Positions 1 through 8,634 of a stretch of 19,684 bases of DNA are shown here, in pieces (position 1 is the first letter of the stretch; each line of letters begins with the position of its first letter). Below the pieces are notes generated by a model, which ran no database searches, was not told the DNA's origin, and saw only the letters and a program-made list of their open reading frames with translations. The position numbers and the translations under genes are program-made. The stretch comes from Astrocystis sublimbata. Its lineage: Eukaryota; Ascomycota; Sordariomycetes; Xylariales; Xylariaceae. The stretch covers positions 1-19,684 of the forward strand of contig JAJNNY010000159.1 of NCBI GenBank assembly GCA_022453515.1, read 5' to 3'.

Positions 1-200
1 ATAAATTTAAATAATGTTTATTATTTAATTACTACTTATTTATAATATAACTATTCTTTGATTATATTATGTTTATTTAAATATAGTTTAATACTATATA
101 ATGGTTATTTTATGATTAAGGGAGTATTTCTTAATACTATATGCTGACTTAAGAGGTACTTAACTTAAAGACTATCTTATCTATTTTGTATAGCGCCTCG
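1..200. mobile_element. AT-rich MITE copy, cut by the window edge
   Basis: This is the mirror image of bases 8380-8579 of the right-hand MITE copy. The terminal motif ends in GCGCCTCG at 193-200, preceded by CTTATCTATTTTGTATA. About 55 bp, including the other terminus, would lie left of the window. The body is almost pure A+T, contrasting sharply with the GC-balanced kinase-like gene that begins at 207. Confidence 0.75.
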
Positions 201-206
201 ACGCCC

Positions 207-998
207 TTAGTTGTATGTTATAGCAACGTGTTGAGCGAGATCATTCCGCTCCTTATCCGATAGATCCCACCATATATCGTAAAGCCGCTCGCCGGGGACG
301 CGGTCTATTATCGTAATTACTTTGCCATCTTCCTTCCACCCAGCCCGGACTCTCGGGATTGGTACATTGGGTGATAATACCTGGATCGCTCTGGAAGCCT
401 CAATAAGCGGTACGTAATCATCTTCGGGGCGTTCATCAACGGCTTCATGTAAGATGAACTTGTTTCCGATAAGCCACTCATGCGACACTGGATCGTTGTA
501 GGCCAGCTTTAAGCTACTTCGAAACGGAATCGAGTCTACGGCTTGGCAGTATGATGTACTGCATGCCGGGCATATGTCCTGCACGTCCCCAATGTCGATA
601 TAGTCGTCTACTGCGCCGTGCGACTGATCATGCTCTCGAGGTGCTGTATCGCCTGTCGAATCCTCGTCGGTCAACAGAGCATGTCGTCCAAGCAACCAGT
701 CCATGATACTGTTGTTTTTTGGTACCACCTTTCGCCTCGAGCCGGAATTGATCAATGCGACTTGGGCATTGTTAACAACCTCAATTGGGTTGCCATTGCT
801 ATGACCCAGATAACCTGAGGCACGAGCGCCCGTATCATCACGAAGCTGTGGCGGCGCGACAAATCGACTGAGCGAAGTTCCTCCCTCTTCATCATCGTCG
901 CTCTCCGTGCCATCGATTGAAGATATGCCAAAGTTGTGTCGTCTTCTCGCCCCGAGATTGATGGGAGGCTTTGCCCCTGATGCCCCTCTTGAGCTCAT
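207..998 (-). CDS. Kinase-like APH-family protein, C-terminally truncated (left copy)
   Basis: Identical to the gene at 7582-8373, read on the minus strand from the ATG at 998. The 263-residue product has an acidic, low-complexity N-terminal half followed, from about residue 173, by a stretch resembling the N-lobe of fungal aminoglycoside-phosphotransferase/PKc-like proteins (EASRAIQVLSPNVPIPRV, then DRVPGERLYDIW). The frame ends at a stop 6 bp from the MITE terminus. The C-lobe that should hold the catalytic HGD and DFG-type motifs is missing, so activity is unlikely. Internal introns cannot be excluded. Confidence 0.6.
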   Translation of the reverse strand: MSSRGASGAKPPINLGARRRHNFGISSIDGTESDDDEEGGTSLSRFVAPPQLRDDTGARASGYLGHSNGNPIEVVNNAQVALINSGSRRKVVPKNNSIMDWLLGRHALLTDEDSTGDTAPREHDQSHGAVDDYIDIGDVQDICPACSTSYCQAVDSIPFRSSLKLAYNDPVSHEWLIGNKFILHEAVDERPEDDYVPLIEASRAIQVLSPNVPIPRVRAGWKEDGKVITIIDRVPGERLYDIWWDLSDKERNDLAQHVAITYN

Positions 999-1687
999 AT
1001 CTCCTTGCGCTCCTGCGATCGAGTCAGATTATTGGCGAGCGCCTTTCTCTTCGCCGGCATTGCTTTCTACGCATCGCCTTGACGGCTTGTATGCTAGTTC
1101 AGAGTCCAGTCTCGCATCTGATCAGTTCCCCAATCATGTGTGCAGGCAGGCAGGCAGGCAGCTGGTCTCTCACAAGTCTGGTCGCGCGAGATAGTATTGC
1201 AGATAATCAGGTCTCAATCCCGAACGTCCGCCTTCTCCCCCGCGCGGATTCGGCTTTGCTTGGATACTTCTTGTGAGCAATTATTTTTCGCTAGCTTCTT
1301 GCGGCACACCATAAATAGACCATATTCCCGAAACCAGACAATGCAATGTTCTTCGGTAGCTAGCCTGGCATGCCTGGTTCCTGGGCTAATTATCTTGGTC
1401 GGCTCTTATACCCACGACGCATCTACGTCAAGGGCGAGTTGCATCACCTCTAACACATCCAACATGGAATTCAGGATAGATTTCAATTAAGTCAGGATAC
1501 GGACTAACCAGCTATTCCAATAGAGTGACCACCCTTTGACCTCTCTACCTGCTGTGCAGTCCTCTCTAATCGCCGATGAGAACAAGAACACCTTCTATGC
1601 ATGATGAAATGCCCCCTACAAAGGTTTGGAAGTTGGTATGATGAGCCCCAAGCTCGGGACTGTTGCCCGGGCACATAAGTACCCGAA
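999..1687. other. Intergenic spacer, left arm
   Basis: This is the mirror copy of 6893-7581, between the 3' end of the methyltransferase gene and the start of the kinase-like gene. It has only short overlapping reading frames with no recognisable domain. A GGCA-type microsatellite (GCAGGCAGGCAGGCAGGCAG) lies near 1141-1160. It presumably contains the methyltransferase terminator and kinase-like gene promoter; no specific element could be assigned. Confidence 0.6.
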
Positions 1688-3049
1688 TCACGCCTGTAGC
1701 GGCTTCTCGGCCACGATCCGATACGTAGTGGTGATGAGACGCATATTATCCATCTCCACAAACGCCTGCCCATCTAGACATAGCCTGTCGAATAAAGTCT
1801 TGAAGTGCTGCGGCAGAGCATGTACCTTGGCAAGGCCATGTATCAACCGCCGCACCGAGCGGAAGTACACGTCGACCTTATCTATAAGTCCCGCTTGCAA
1901 GCCGTCGATGCTGGGATTATCCGAGCGGGTCACGGTAAATCCGGCGTCCTGGAGGGCCTTCTCGAAACTCGCGGGCGTCGGAGTTCCGACGGCTCCGATC
2001 AAGGGCTTGACCCGCCGCATGAGCGACGCGTGTAGAGGACTATTGGGGTCGTATGCCGGCAAGCTGACCCAGTCTATCAGCAAGAACTTGGACCCCGGTT
2101 TTAGGATCCGGTATATCTCCTTGAACAGCGTCGATGGGTCCCGGCACAGGCTGAGAGCTTGGATCTCGTAGAAAGCGTCGAAGGACTCGTCGGCAAAGGG
2201 GAGGGGGAGGCTGTTCTGGTCGCGAACTATGAAATCGTTGCTGAACTTGAGGTTCTCGTTGAATTCTCTAGCTTGCGCGACTTGATCCGTGTCGACTTCA
2301 ATCAAGAATTAATTAGCATGTGATTTAGGGGCCGTGAAGCTGGGCGATGCGCTTAGCATACGCAGCTGTCCTGAATGACGGACGTAGCACTACACCTAGT
2401 GTTTCCAGACGAGGGGCAAAAGGTGCAAAGTAAAAATGGGTTGCTCACTGTTGATTCCAGTCACGCTGGCTCCGCTGAAGCTCGTCATATGCGCAGCGAC
2501 TCGACCACGACCACACCCAAGGTCAAGAACTCTCATCCCGGGCTTCAATCCAATCTCCGTAGCAATCGATTCCTCACACAATAGTTGATTGTCCCTGACG
2601 GAAGCTTTCTTGTTCATCAATGGCGGTATGTACATCTTTTCCACGTCGCCCAGGCTGCACAAGTGATTGATTACCGAGTAATAAGCGGCAAGACACTGGC
2701 CGACGCGCTGCTGGTAGTCGGGGCCAAGCGCGTGAACCATGGCGCTCTCATCGGCCCAATCGAGGTTATAAATCTCATAAGACGCCATGAAATCGTCTAC
2801 TTGCTGTGGTGTAAGGTCGCGGATGTGCTTGAATGCCTTGAGAAAGGTCTTGAGCCGGTTAGGCGATGCTGTACGATCGACCACATAATCATCTTCTTTG
2901 GTCTTCTTTGCCCAGGAACTTCGGGATTGTTGTTTTACCTGAAGCTTCAACTTCTCGCCAATGATGATGTCGCCGGAACGCGAGCTATCACTGCTGTCGT
3001 TGCGATGTTGGTATGCGGAGGCGCGGGGAACGGCTGTCGCTGTCGCCAT
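1688..3049 (-). CDS. Erg6-like SAM-dependent methyltransferase (left copy)
   Basis: Base-for-base mirror of the gene at 5531-6892. On the minus strand, exon 1 runs 3049-2449 and exon 2 runs 2295-1688, with a 153-bp intron (2296-2448) starting GTGAGC and ending AAG, and a CTAAT branch-point candidate. Joining the exons restores a GIN-IDTDQ reading characteristic of the SAM pocket of sterol methyltransferases. The product is about 402 residues from the ATG at 3049; an in-frame ATG at 3070 would add seven. See the right-arm copy for domain details. It diverges from its twin across the MITE-centred axis. Confidence 0.85.
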
Positions 3050-4148
3050 TGGAGATGAATGCTCTGGCATCAAACAACAGAAGCCTTCGATCTGTGCCCA
3101 TTCGCAACTGCGCGTGTCTTGTAGGTCTGGTCTGCACAATCCTTATAAGGTGAAGACAACCCGATGGTGCGACAATCGTCTTTGTGGTCGAGCGGCCGTA
3201 TGCTTGTCCGTTCTATATTTTACGCGTTTACAAAGGATACTTCTTAAGTCTAGGCCACGGGGACCACGTACCGATTGCGATAGCCCGTACCATGTGATAT
3301 ATAAGATTGTCACAGTCACAATAGAGTTTGACAGCACACCACTCCCTCCCTACCTACACGGTAGAGTACCTACATGTAGGTAACATCCGCCCTGTTGGTT
3401 CGGAAGGCTCCGCTGCATATCCCCGAATCATCCGGCAGGTAGCTCTTTTTGCTAAGTAAGGTAAGGTAGCTAGCGACGAGCGGCCGCCTTTGCTCTGTAG
3501 CTTACCGAGTGATCGCCTGATGTATCATATTGGATCATGAGCTCTGCTCTTTCAGTCGATCGCTTACCAAGCACACGGCAACCCTCCGAATTCAACCGGT
3601 CAGCCTGACTCACTGGTTCGGACTTTCGGTTGTCAGCGCGCTTTCGATGCTATTAGGTAGGTAGCTATTGGGTATCAGTCCTTTACTCGTGGGACTGTTG
3701 TCTTGCGCGAGCCAGTAACACTCCCTCGTTCAACTCGGGCGACATGACTGCTTGTTAGATTTGATCTTGTGGCACCCTGTTGGCACATGAACGCTCCGCC
3801 ACCCAATCAAAATAGCTGCCAATTATGAAAAGGGCAATATCACGAAACAAAACGAAACGAAACACAACAAACACAACAAAGAAGTGGTCTCCAATTCCTC
3901 CCTTGGGAGTTACCAGCGACGTTGACCAACATCTTCGGTTGCAGGATCATCCGTGTGAGACCCGGGGCCTCCGAAGACTTACATGTCCGATTTAACTGTC
4001 CCGCGCCGCATCATTTAGCATCCGCCACTTAGGTACTTATCTCCACATCGTGTTTCGGACGTCGCACAACACATCGCGCACGGCACTAATACAGCACAGC
4101 ATTAATACAGTCAAGGGGGAGTCACACCTGGCATTAAGTGTCCGGGTC
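3050..4148. promoter_or_regulatory. Upstream region of left methyltransferase copy
   Basis: This is 1.1 kb without a convincing gene, identical in mirror image to 4432-5530. It carries a pyrimidine/purine-skewed run of ACGAAACA-like units at about 3843-3883, several TACCTA/TAGGTA motifs, and a perfect 14-bp palindrome ACCTACATGTAGGT near 3366-3379. A TATA-like CCTTATAAGG lies at about 3140-3149, some 90-100 bp upstream of the proposed ATG. Function as promoter is inferred from position. Confidence 0.5.
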
Positions 4149-4431
4149 CGAGGTGCTACACAAAATAAATAAGATACTTCCAACCAGGTTCTTCGTAGTT
4201 TATACCCCCCGTAGAAAATAATACATAATGTTTATTGTTTTATTATTACCTAGTTATATAGTAATTATTTAATCGTAGAATAACTATTACATAATTAATT
4301 ACTATATTTAAATAATTACTATATAACTAGGTAATAATAAAACAATAAACATTATGTATTATTTTCTACGGGGGGTATAAACTACGAAGAACCTGGTTGG
4401 AAGTATCTTATTTATTTTGTGTAGCACCTCG
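4149..4431. mobile_element. Fold-back MITE at the palindrome centre
   Basis: An AT-rich 283-bp element with termini CGAGGTGCTACACAAAAT (4149-4166) and its exact complement ending at 4431. Its two 124-bp halves (4149-4272 and 4308-4431) pair perfectly around a 35-bp loop, so it is the hairpin tip of the 8.6-kb palindrome. The halves resemble the right half of the 8380-8634 copy (shared ACTTC..GGTTCTT..TATAA..ATAATGTTTATT order), whereas that copy has two different halves. There is no open reading frame, so it would be non-autonomous. The family name is unknown to me. Confidence 0.8.
4273..4307. other. Non-palindromic loop at the centre of symmetry
   Basis: The only stretch where x and 8580-x do not pair consistently: mismatches occur at 4273-4275, 4279 and 4281. 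It is 35 bp of AT-rich sequence flanked by the inverted AATTATTTAA / TTAAATAATT steps that close the stem. It marks the junction of the two arms. A hairpin-adapter read-through artefact need not leave such a spacer, while template switching between short inverted repeats would. Confidence 0.85.
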
Positions 4432-5530
4432 GACCCGGACACTTAATGCCAGGTGTGACTCCCCCTTGACTGTATTAATGCTGTGCTGTATTAGTGCCGT
4501 GCGCGATGTGTTGTGCGACGTCCGAAACACGATGTGGAGATAAGTACCTAAGTGGCGGATGCTAAATGATGCGGCGCGGGACAGTTAAATCGGACATGTA
4601 AGTCTTCGGAGGCCCCGGGTCTCACACGGATGATCCTGCAACCGAAGATGTTGGTCAACGTCGCTGGTAACTCCCAAGGGAGGAATTGGAGACCACTTCT
4701 TTGTTGTGTTTGTTGTGTTTCGTTTCGTTTTGTTTCGTGATATTGCCCTTTTCATAATTGGCAGCTATTTTGATTGGGTGGCGGAGCGTTCATGTGCCAA
4801 CAGGGTGCCACAAGATCAAATCTAACAAGCAGTCATGTCGCCCGAGTTGAACGAGGGAGTGTTACTGGCTCGCGCAAGACAACAGTCCCACGAGTAAAGG
4901 ACTGATACCCAATAGCTACCTACCTAATAGCATCGAAAGCGCGCTGACAACCGAAAGTCCGAACCAGTGAGTCAGGCTGACCGGTTGAATTCGGAGGGTT
5001 GCCGTGTGCTTGGTAAGCGATCGACTGAAAGAGCAGAGCTCATGATCCAATATGATACATCAGGCGATCACTCGGTAAGCTACAGAGCAAAGGCGGCCGC
5101 TCGTCGCTAGCTACCTTACCTTACTTAGCAAAAAGAGCTACCTGCCGGATGATTCGGGGATATGCAGCGGAGCCTTCCGAACCAACAGGGCGGATGTTAC
5201 CTACATGTAGGTACTCTACCGTGTAGGTAGGGAGGGAGTGGTGTGCTGTCAAACTCTATTGTGACTGTGACAATCTTATATATCACATGGTACGGGCTAT
5301 CGCAATCGGTACGTGGTCCCCGTGGCCTAGACTTAAGAAGTATCCTTTGTAAACGCGTAAAATATAGAACGGACAAGCATACGGCCGCTCGACCACAAAG
5401 ACGATTGTCGCACCATCGGGTTGTCTTCACCTTATAAGGATTGTGCAGACCAGACCTACAAGACACGCGCAGTTGCGAATGGGCACAGATCGAAGGCTTC
5501 TGTTGTTTGATGCCAGAGCATTCATCTCCA
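4432..5530. promoter_or_regulatory. Upstream region of right methyltransferase copy
   Basis: Mirror image of 3050-4148. Contains a TTGTTTCG/GTTTCGTTTCG-rich tract (about 4697-4737), a 14-bp perfect palindrome ACCTACATGTAGGT (about 5201-5214), TATA-like CTTATATATC (about 5274) and CCTTATAAGG (about 5431-5440). Together with the left copy and the central MITE it forms a 2.5-kb symmetric divergent intergenic region between two identical start codons. No other gene was recognised. Confidence 0.5.
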
Positions 5531-6892
5531 ATGGCGACAGCGACAGCCGTTCCCCGCGCCTCCGCATACCAACATCGCAACGACAGCAGTGATAGCTCGC
5601 GTTCCGGCGACATCATCATTGGCGAGAAGTTGAAGCTTCAGGTAAAACAACAATCCCGAAGTTCCTGGGCAAAGAAGACCAAAGAAGATGATTATGTGGT
5701 CGATCGTACAGCATCGCCTAACCGGCTCAAGACCTTTCTCAAGGCATTCAAGCACATCCGCGACCTTACACCACAGCAAGTAGACGATTTCATGGCGTCT
5801 TATGAGATTTATAACCTCGATTGGGCCGATGAGAGCGCCATGGTTCACGCGCTTGGCCCCGACTACCAGCAGCGCGTCGGCCAGTGTCTTGCCGCTTATT
5901 ACTCGGTAATCAATCACTTGTGCAGCCTGGGCGACGTGGAAAAGATGTACATACCGCCATTGATGAACAAGAAAGCTTCCGTCAGGGACAATCAACTATT
6001 GTGTGAGGAATCGATTGCTACGGAGATTGGATTGAAGCCCGGGATGAGAGTTCTTGACCTTGGGTGTGGTCGTGGTCGAGTCGCTGCGCATATGACGAGC
6101 TTCAGCGGAGCCAGCGTGACTGGAATCAACAGTGAGCAACCCATTTTTACTTTGCACCTTTTGCCCCTCGTCTGGAAACACTAGGTGTAGTGCTACGTCC
6201 GTCATTCAGGACAGCTGCGTATGCTAAGCGCATCGCCCAGCTTCACGGCCCCTAAATCACATGCTAATTAATTCTTGATTGAAGTCGACACGGATCAAGT
6301 CGCGCAAGCTAGAGAATTCAACGAGAACCTCAAGTTCAGCAACGATTTCATAGTTCGCGACCAGAACAGCCTCCCCCTCCCCTTTGCCGACGAGTCCTTC
6401 GACGCTTTCTACGAGATCCAAGCTCTCAGCCTGTGCCGGGACCCATCGACGCTGTTCAAGGAGATATACCGGATCCTAAAACCGGGGTCCAAGTTCTTGC
6501 TGATAGACTGGGTCAGCTTGCCGGCATACGACCCCAATAGTCCTCTACACGCGTCGCTCATGCGGCGGGTCAAGCCCTTGATCGGAGCCGTCGGAACTCC
6601 GACGCCCGCGAGTTTCGAGAAGGCCCTCCAGGACGCCGGATTTACCGTGACCCGCTCGGATAATCCCAGCATCGACGGCTTGCAAGCGGGACTTATAGAT
6701 AAGGTCGACGTGTACTTCCGCTCGGTGCGGCGGTTGATACATGGCCTTGCCAAGGTACATGCTCTGCCGCAGCACTTCAAGACTTTATTCGACAGGCTAT
6801 GTCTAGATGGGCAGGCGTTTGTGGAGATGGATAATATGCGTCTCATCACCACTACGTATCGGATCGTGGCCGAGAAGCCGCTACAGGCGTGA
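5531..6892 (+). CDS. Erg6-like SAM-dependent methyltransferase (right copy)
   Basis: Two exons, 5531-6131 and 6285-6892; the 153-bp intron has GTGAGC at its start, AAG at its end and CTAAT about 17 nt upstream. The spliced product is about 402 residues. The N-terminus (1-80) is Ser/Lys-rich and lacks a clear signal. SAM motif I is VLDLGCGRG at about 174-182, followed by GIN-IDTDQVAQA across the splice, an acidic FDAFYEIQAL post-I/II region (about 239-248) and YRILKPGSKFLLIDW (about 262-276). An upstream YYSVINHL resembles the sterol 24-C-methyltransferase YYN-type motif, and the C-terminus fits the SMT C-terminal domain. Fungal Erg6 is about 375-385 residues, so this is slightly long. The sequence differs enough that a sterol-like or secondary-metabolite substrate is equally possible. 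The ATG at 5531 was chosen for its context; 5510 is an alternative. Substrate unknown. Confidence 0.87.
6132..6284 (+). other. Intron of right methyltransferase copy
   Basis: Inferred spliceosomal intron in phase 1: donor A|GTGAGC, branch-point candidate CTAAT (6264-6268), acceptor AAG|TC. Reading through it instead gives an abrupt stop after 17 unrelated residues, and splicing restores continuous methyltransferase homology. The mirror intron is 2296-2448. At 153 bp it is the longest intron in the window. Confidence 0.85.
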
Positions 6893-7581
6893 TTCGGGTA
6901 CTTATGTGCCCGGGCAACAGTCCCGAGCTTGGGGCTCATCATACCAACTTCCAAACCTTTGTAGGGGGCATTTCATCATGCATAGAAGGTGTTCTTGTTC
7001 TCATCGGCGATTAGAGAGGACTGCACAGCAGGTAGAGAGGTCAAAGGGTGGTCACTCTATTGGAATAGCTGGTTAGTCCGTATCCTGACTTAATTGAAAT
7101 CTATCCTGAATTCCATGTTGGATGTGTTAGAGGTGATGCAACTCGCCCTTGACGTAGATGCGTCGTGGGTATAAGAGCCGACCAAGATAATTAGCCCAGG
7201 AACCAGGCATGCCAGGCTAGCTACCGAAGAACATTGCATTGTCTGGTTTCGGGAATATGGTCTATTTATGGTGTGCCGCAAGAAGCTAGCGAAAAATAAT
7301 TGCTCACAAGAAGTATCCAAGCAAAGCCGAATCCGCGCGGGGGAGAAGGCGGACGTTCGGGATTGAGACCTGATTATCTGCAATACTATCTCGCGCGACC
7401 AGACTTGTGAGAGACCAGCTGCCTGCCTGCCTGCCTGCACACATGATTGGGGAACTGATCAGATGCGAGACTGGACTCTGAACTAGCATACAAGCCGTCA
7501 AGGCGATGCGTAGAAAGCAATGCCGGCGAAGAGAAAGGCGCTCGCCAATAATCTGACTCGATCGCAGGAGCGCAAGGAGAT
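6893..7581. other. Intergenic spacer, right arm
   Basis: Lies between the methyltransferase stop and the kinase-like ATG on the same strand. Only short, mutually overlapping reading frames occur and none shows a domain. Contains a CCTG microsatellite (about 7421-7438) and a TATA-like GGGTATAAGAG near 7168. It is likely terminator plus promoter. Confidence 0.6.
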
Positions 7582-8373
7582 ATGAGCTCAAGAGGGGCAT
7601 CAGGGGCAAAGCCTCCCATCAATCTCGGGGCGAGAAGACGACACAACTTTGGCATATCTTCAATCGATGGCACGGAGAGCGACGATGATGAAGAGGGAGG
7701 AACTTCGCTCAGTCGATTTGTCGCGCCGCCACAGCTTCGTGATGATACGGGCGCTCGTGCCTCAGGTTATCTGGGTCATAGCAATGGCAACCCAATTGAG
7801 GTTGTTAACAATGCCCAAGTCGCATTGATCAATTCCGGCTCGAGGCGAAAGGTGGTACCAAAAAACAACAGTATCATGGACTGGTTGCTTGGACGACATG
7901 CTCTGTTGACCGACGAGGATTCGACAGGCGATACAGCACCTCGAGAGCATGATCAGTCGCACGGCGCAGTAGACGACTATATCGACATTGGGGACGTGCA
8001 GGACATATGCCCGGCATGCAGTACATCATACTGCCAAGCCGTAGACTCGATTCCGTTTCGAAGTAGCTTAAAGCTGGCCTACAACGATCCAGTGTCGCAT
8101 GAGTGGCTTATCGGAAACAAGTTCATCTTACATGAAGCCGTTGATGAACGCCCCGAAGATGATTACGTACCGCTTATTGAGGCTTCCAGAGCGATCCAGG
8201 TATTATCACCCAATGTACCAATCCCGAGAGTCCGGGCTGGGTGGAAGGAAGATGGCAAAGTAATTACGATAATAGACCGCGTCCCCGGCGAGCGGCTTTA
8301 CGATATATGGTGGGATCTATCGGATAAGGAGCGGAATGATCTCGCTCAACACGTTGCTATAACATACAACTAA
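7582..8373 (+). CDS. Kinase-like APH-family protein, C-terminally truncated (right copy)
   Basis: A single open frame of 263 residues from an ATG in GGAGATATGAGC. Residues 1-170 are rich in Asp/Glu/Ser/Gly and contain a CPACSTSYC cysteine cluster (about 144-152) with no domain I recognise. From about residue 173 (HEWLIGNKF) it resembles the N-lobe of fungal APH/PKc-like phosphotransferases, including a conserved Glu-containing helix (PLIEASRAIQVL) and the hinge DRVPGERL; WWDLSDKERNDLAQHVA fits the following helix. Such proteins normally continue 150-200 residues with HGD/DFG-like motifs. Here translation stops at 8371-8373, just before a MITE terminus, and sequence beyond the MITE does not resume the domain. 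It is probably a gene fragment; unseen introns could alter the N-terminal half. Confidence 0.62.
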   Translation: MSSRGASGAKPPINLGARRRHNFGISSIDGTESDDDEEGGTSLSRFVAPPQLRDDTGARASGYLGHSNGNPIEVVNNAQVALINSGSRRKVVPKNNSIMDWLLGRHALLTDEDSTGDTAPREHDQSHGAVDDYIDIGDVQDICPACSTSYCQAVDSIPFRSSLKLAYNDPVSHEWLIGNKFILHEAVDERPEDDYVPLIEASRAIQVLSPNVPIPRVRAGWKEDGKVITIIDRVPGERLYDIWWDLSDKERNDLAQHVAITYN

Positions 8374-8379
8374 GGGCGT

Positions 8380-8634
8380 CGAGGCGCTATACAAAATAGA
8401 TAAGATAGTCTTTAAGTTAAGTACCTCTTAAGTCAGCATATAGTATTAAGAAATACTCCCTTAATCATAAAATAACCATTATATAGTATTAAACTATATT
8501 TAAATAAACATAATATAATCAAAGAATAGTTATATTATAAATAAGTAGTAATTAAATAATAAACATTATTTAAATTTATGTTTAGTTTATAATAAGAACC
8601 TAGAAGTGTTTTATCTATTTTGGGTGGCACCTCG
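8380..8634. mobile_element. AT-rich MITE with ~26-bp imperfect terminal inverted repeats
   Basis: Left end CGAGGCGCTATACAAAATAG (8380-8399); right end, read on the opposite strand, CGAGGTGCCACCCAAAATAG (8634-8615). The ends match at most positions over about 26 bp. The 255-bp body is very AT-rich with abundant TA steps and no coding capacity. A possible 4-bp target duplication GGCG occurs at 8375-8378 and 8635-8638 but is weak. It sits directly behind the truncated kinase-like gene. Its right half matches the central element better than its left half does. Confidence 0.8.

Larger units (their letters stand above)
1..4272. repeat. Left arm of a ~8.58-kb perfect palindrome
   Basis: Every segment I compared by eye (1-200, 3361-3480, 3781-3840, 4081-4272, and all open reading frames from 207 to 3383) is the exact reverse complement of the base at 8580 minus its position. 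The arm begins at the first base of the window, inside a MITE copy, so its outer end is not visible and the palindrome may extend further left. It holds one copy of the truncated kinase-like gene and one of the Erg6-like methyltransferase, both on the minus strand. No C-to-T or G-to-A differences between the arms were seen, so there is no sign of repeat-induced point mutation. Confidence 0.97.
4308..8579. repeat. Right arm of the palindrome
   Basis: Reverse complement of 1-4272. It starts after a 35-bp non-pairing loop (4273-4307) and runs through a methyltransferase gene, a truncated kinase-like gene and most of a MITE copy (8380-8634). Position 8579 pairs with position 1, so the visible limit is set by the window edge and not necessarily by loss of homology. 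Both genes lie on the plus strand here and therefore diverge from their left-arm twins. Confidence 0.97.

Noticed and set aside
5641..5673. Short intron in methyltransferase exon 1 (CAGGTAAAAC...GCAAAG)
   Set aside because: About 33 bp, no branch point, and the frame is open through it.
5197..5995. Minus-strand frames of 140 and 157 codons opposite the methyltransferase (mirrored at 2585-3383)
   Set aside because: Antisense shadows of exon 1 and its leader. They repeat identically in the other arm only because of the palindrome.
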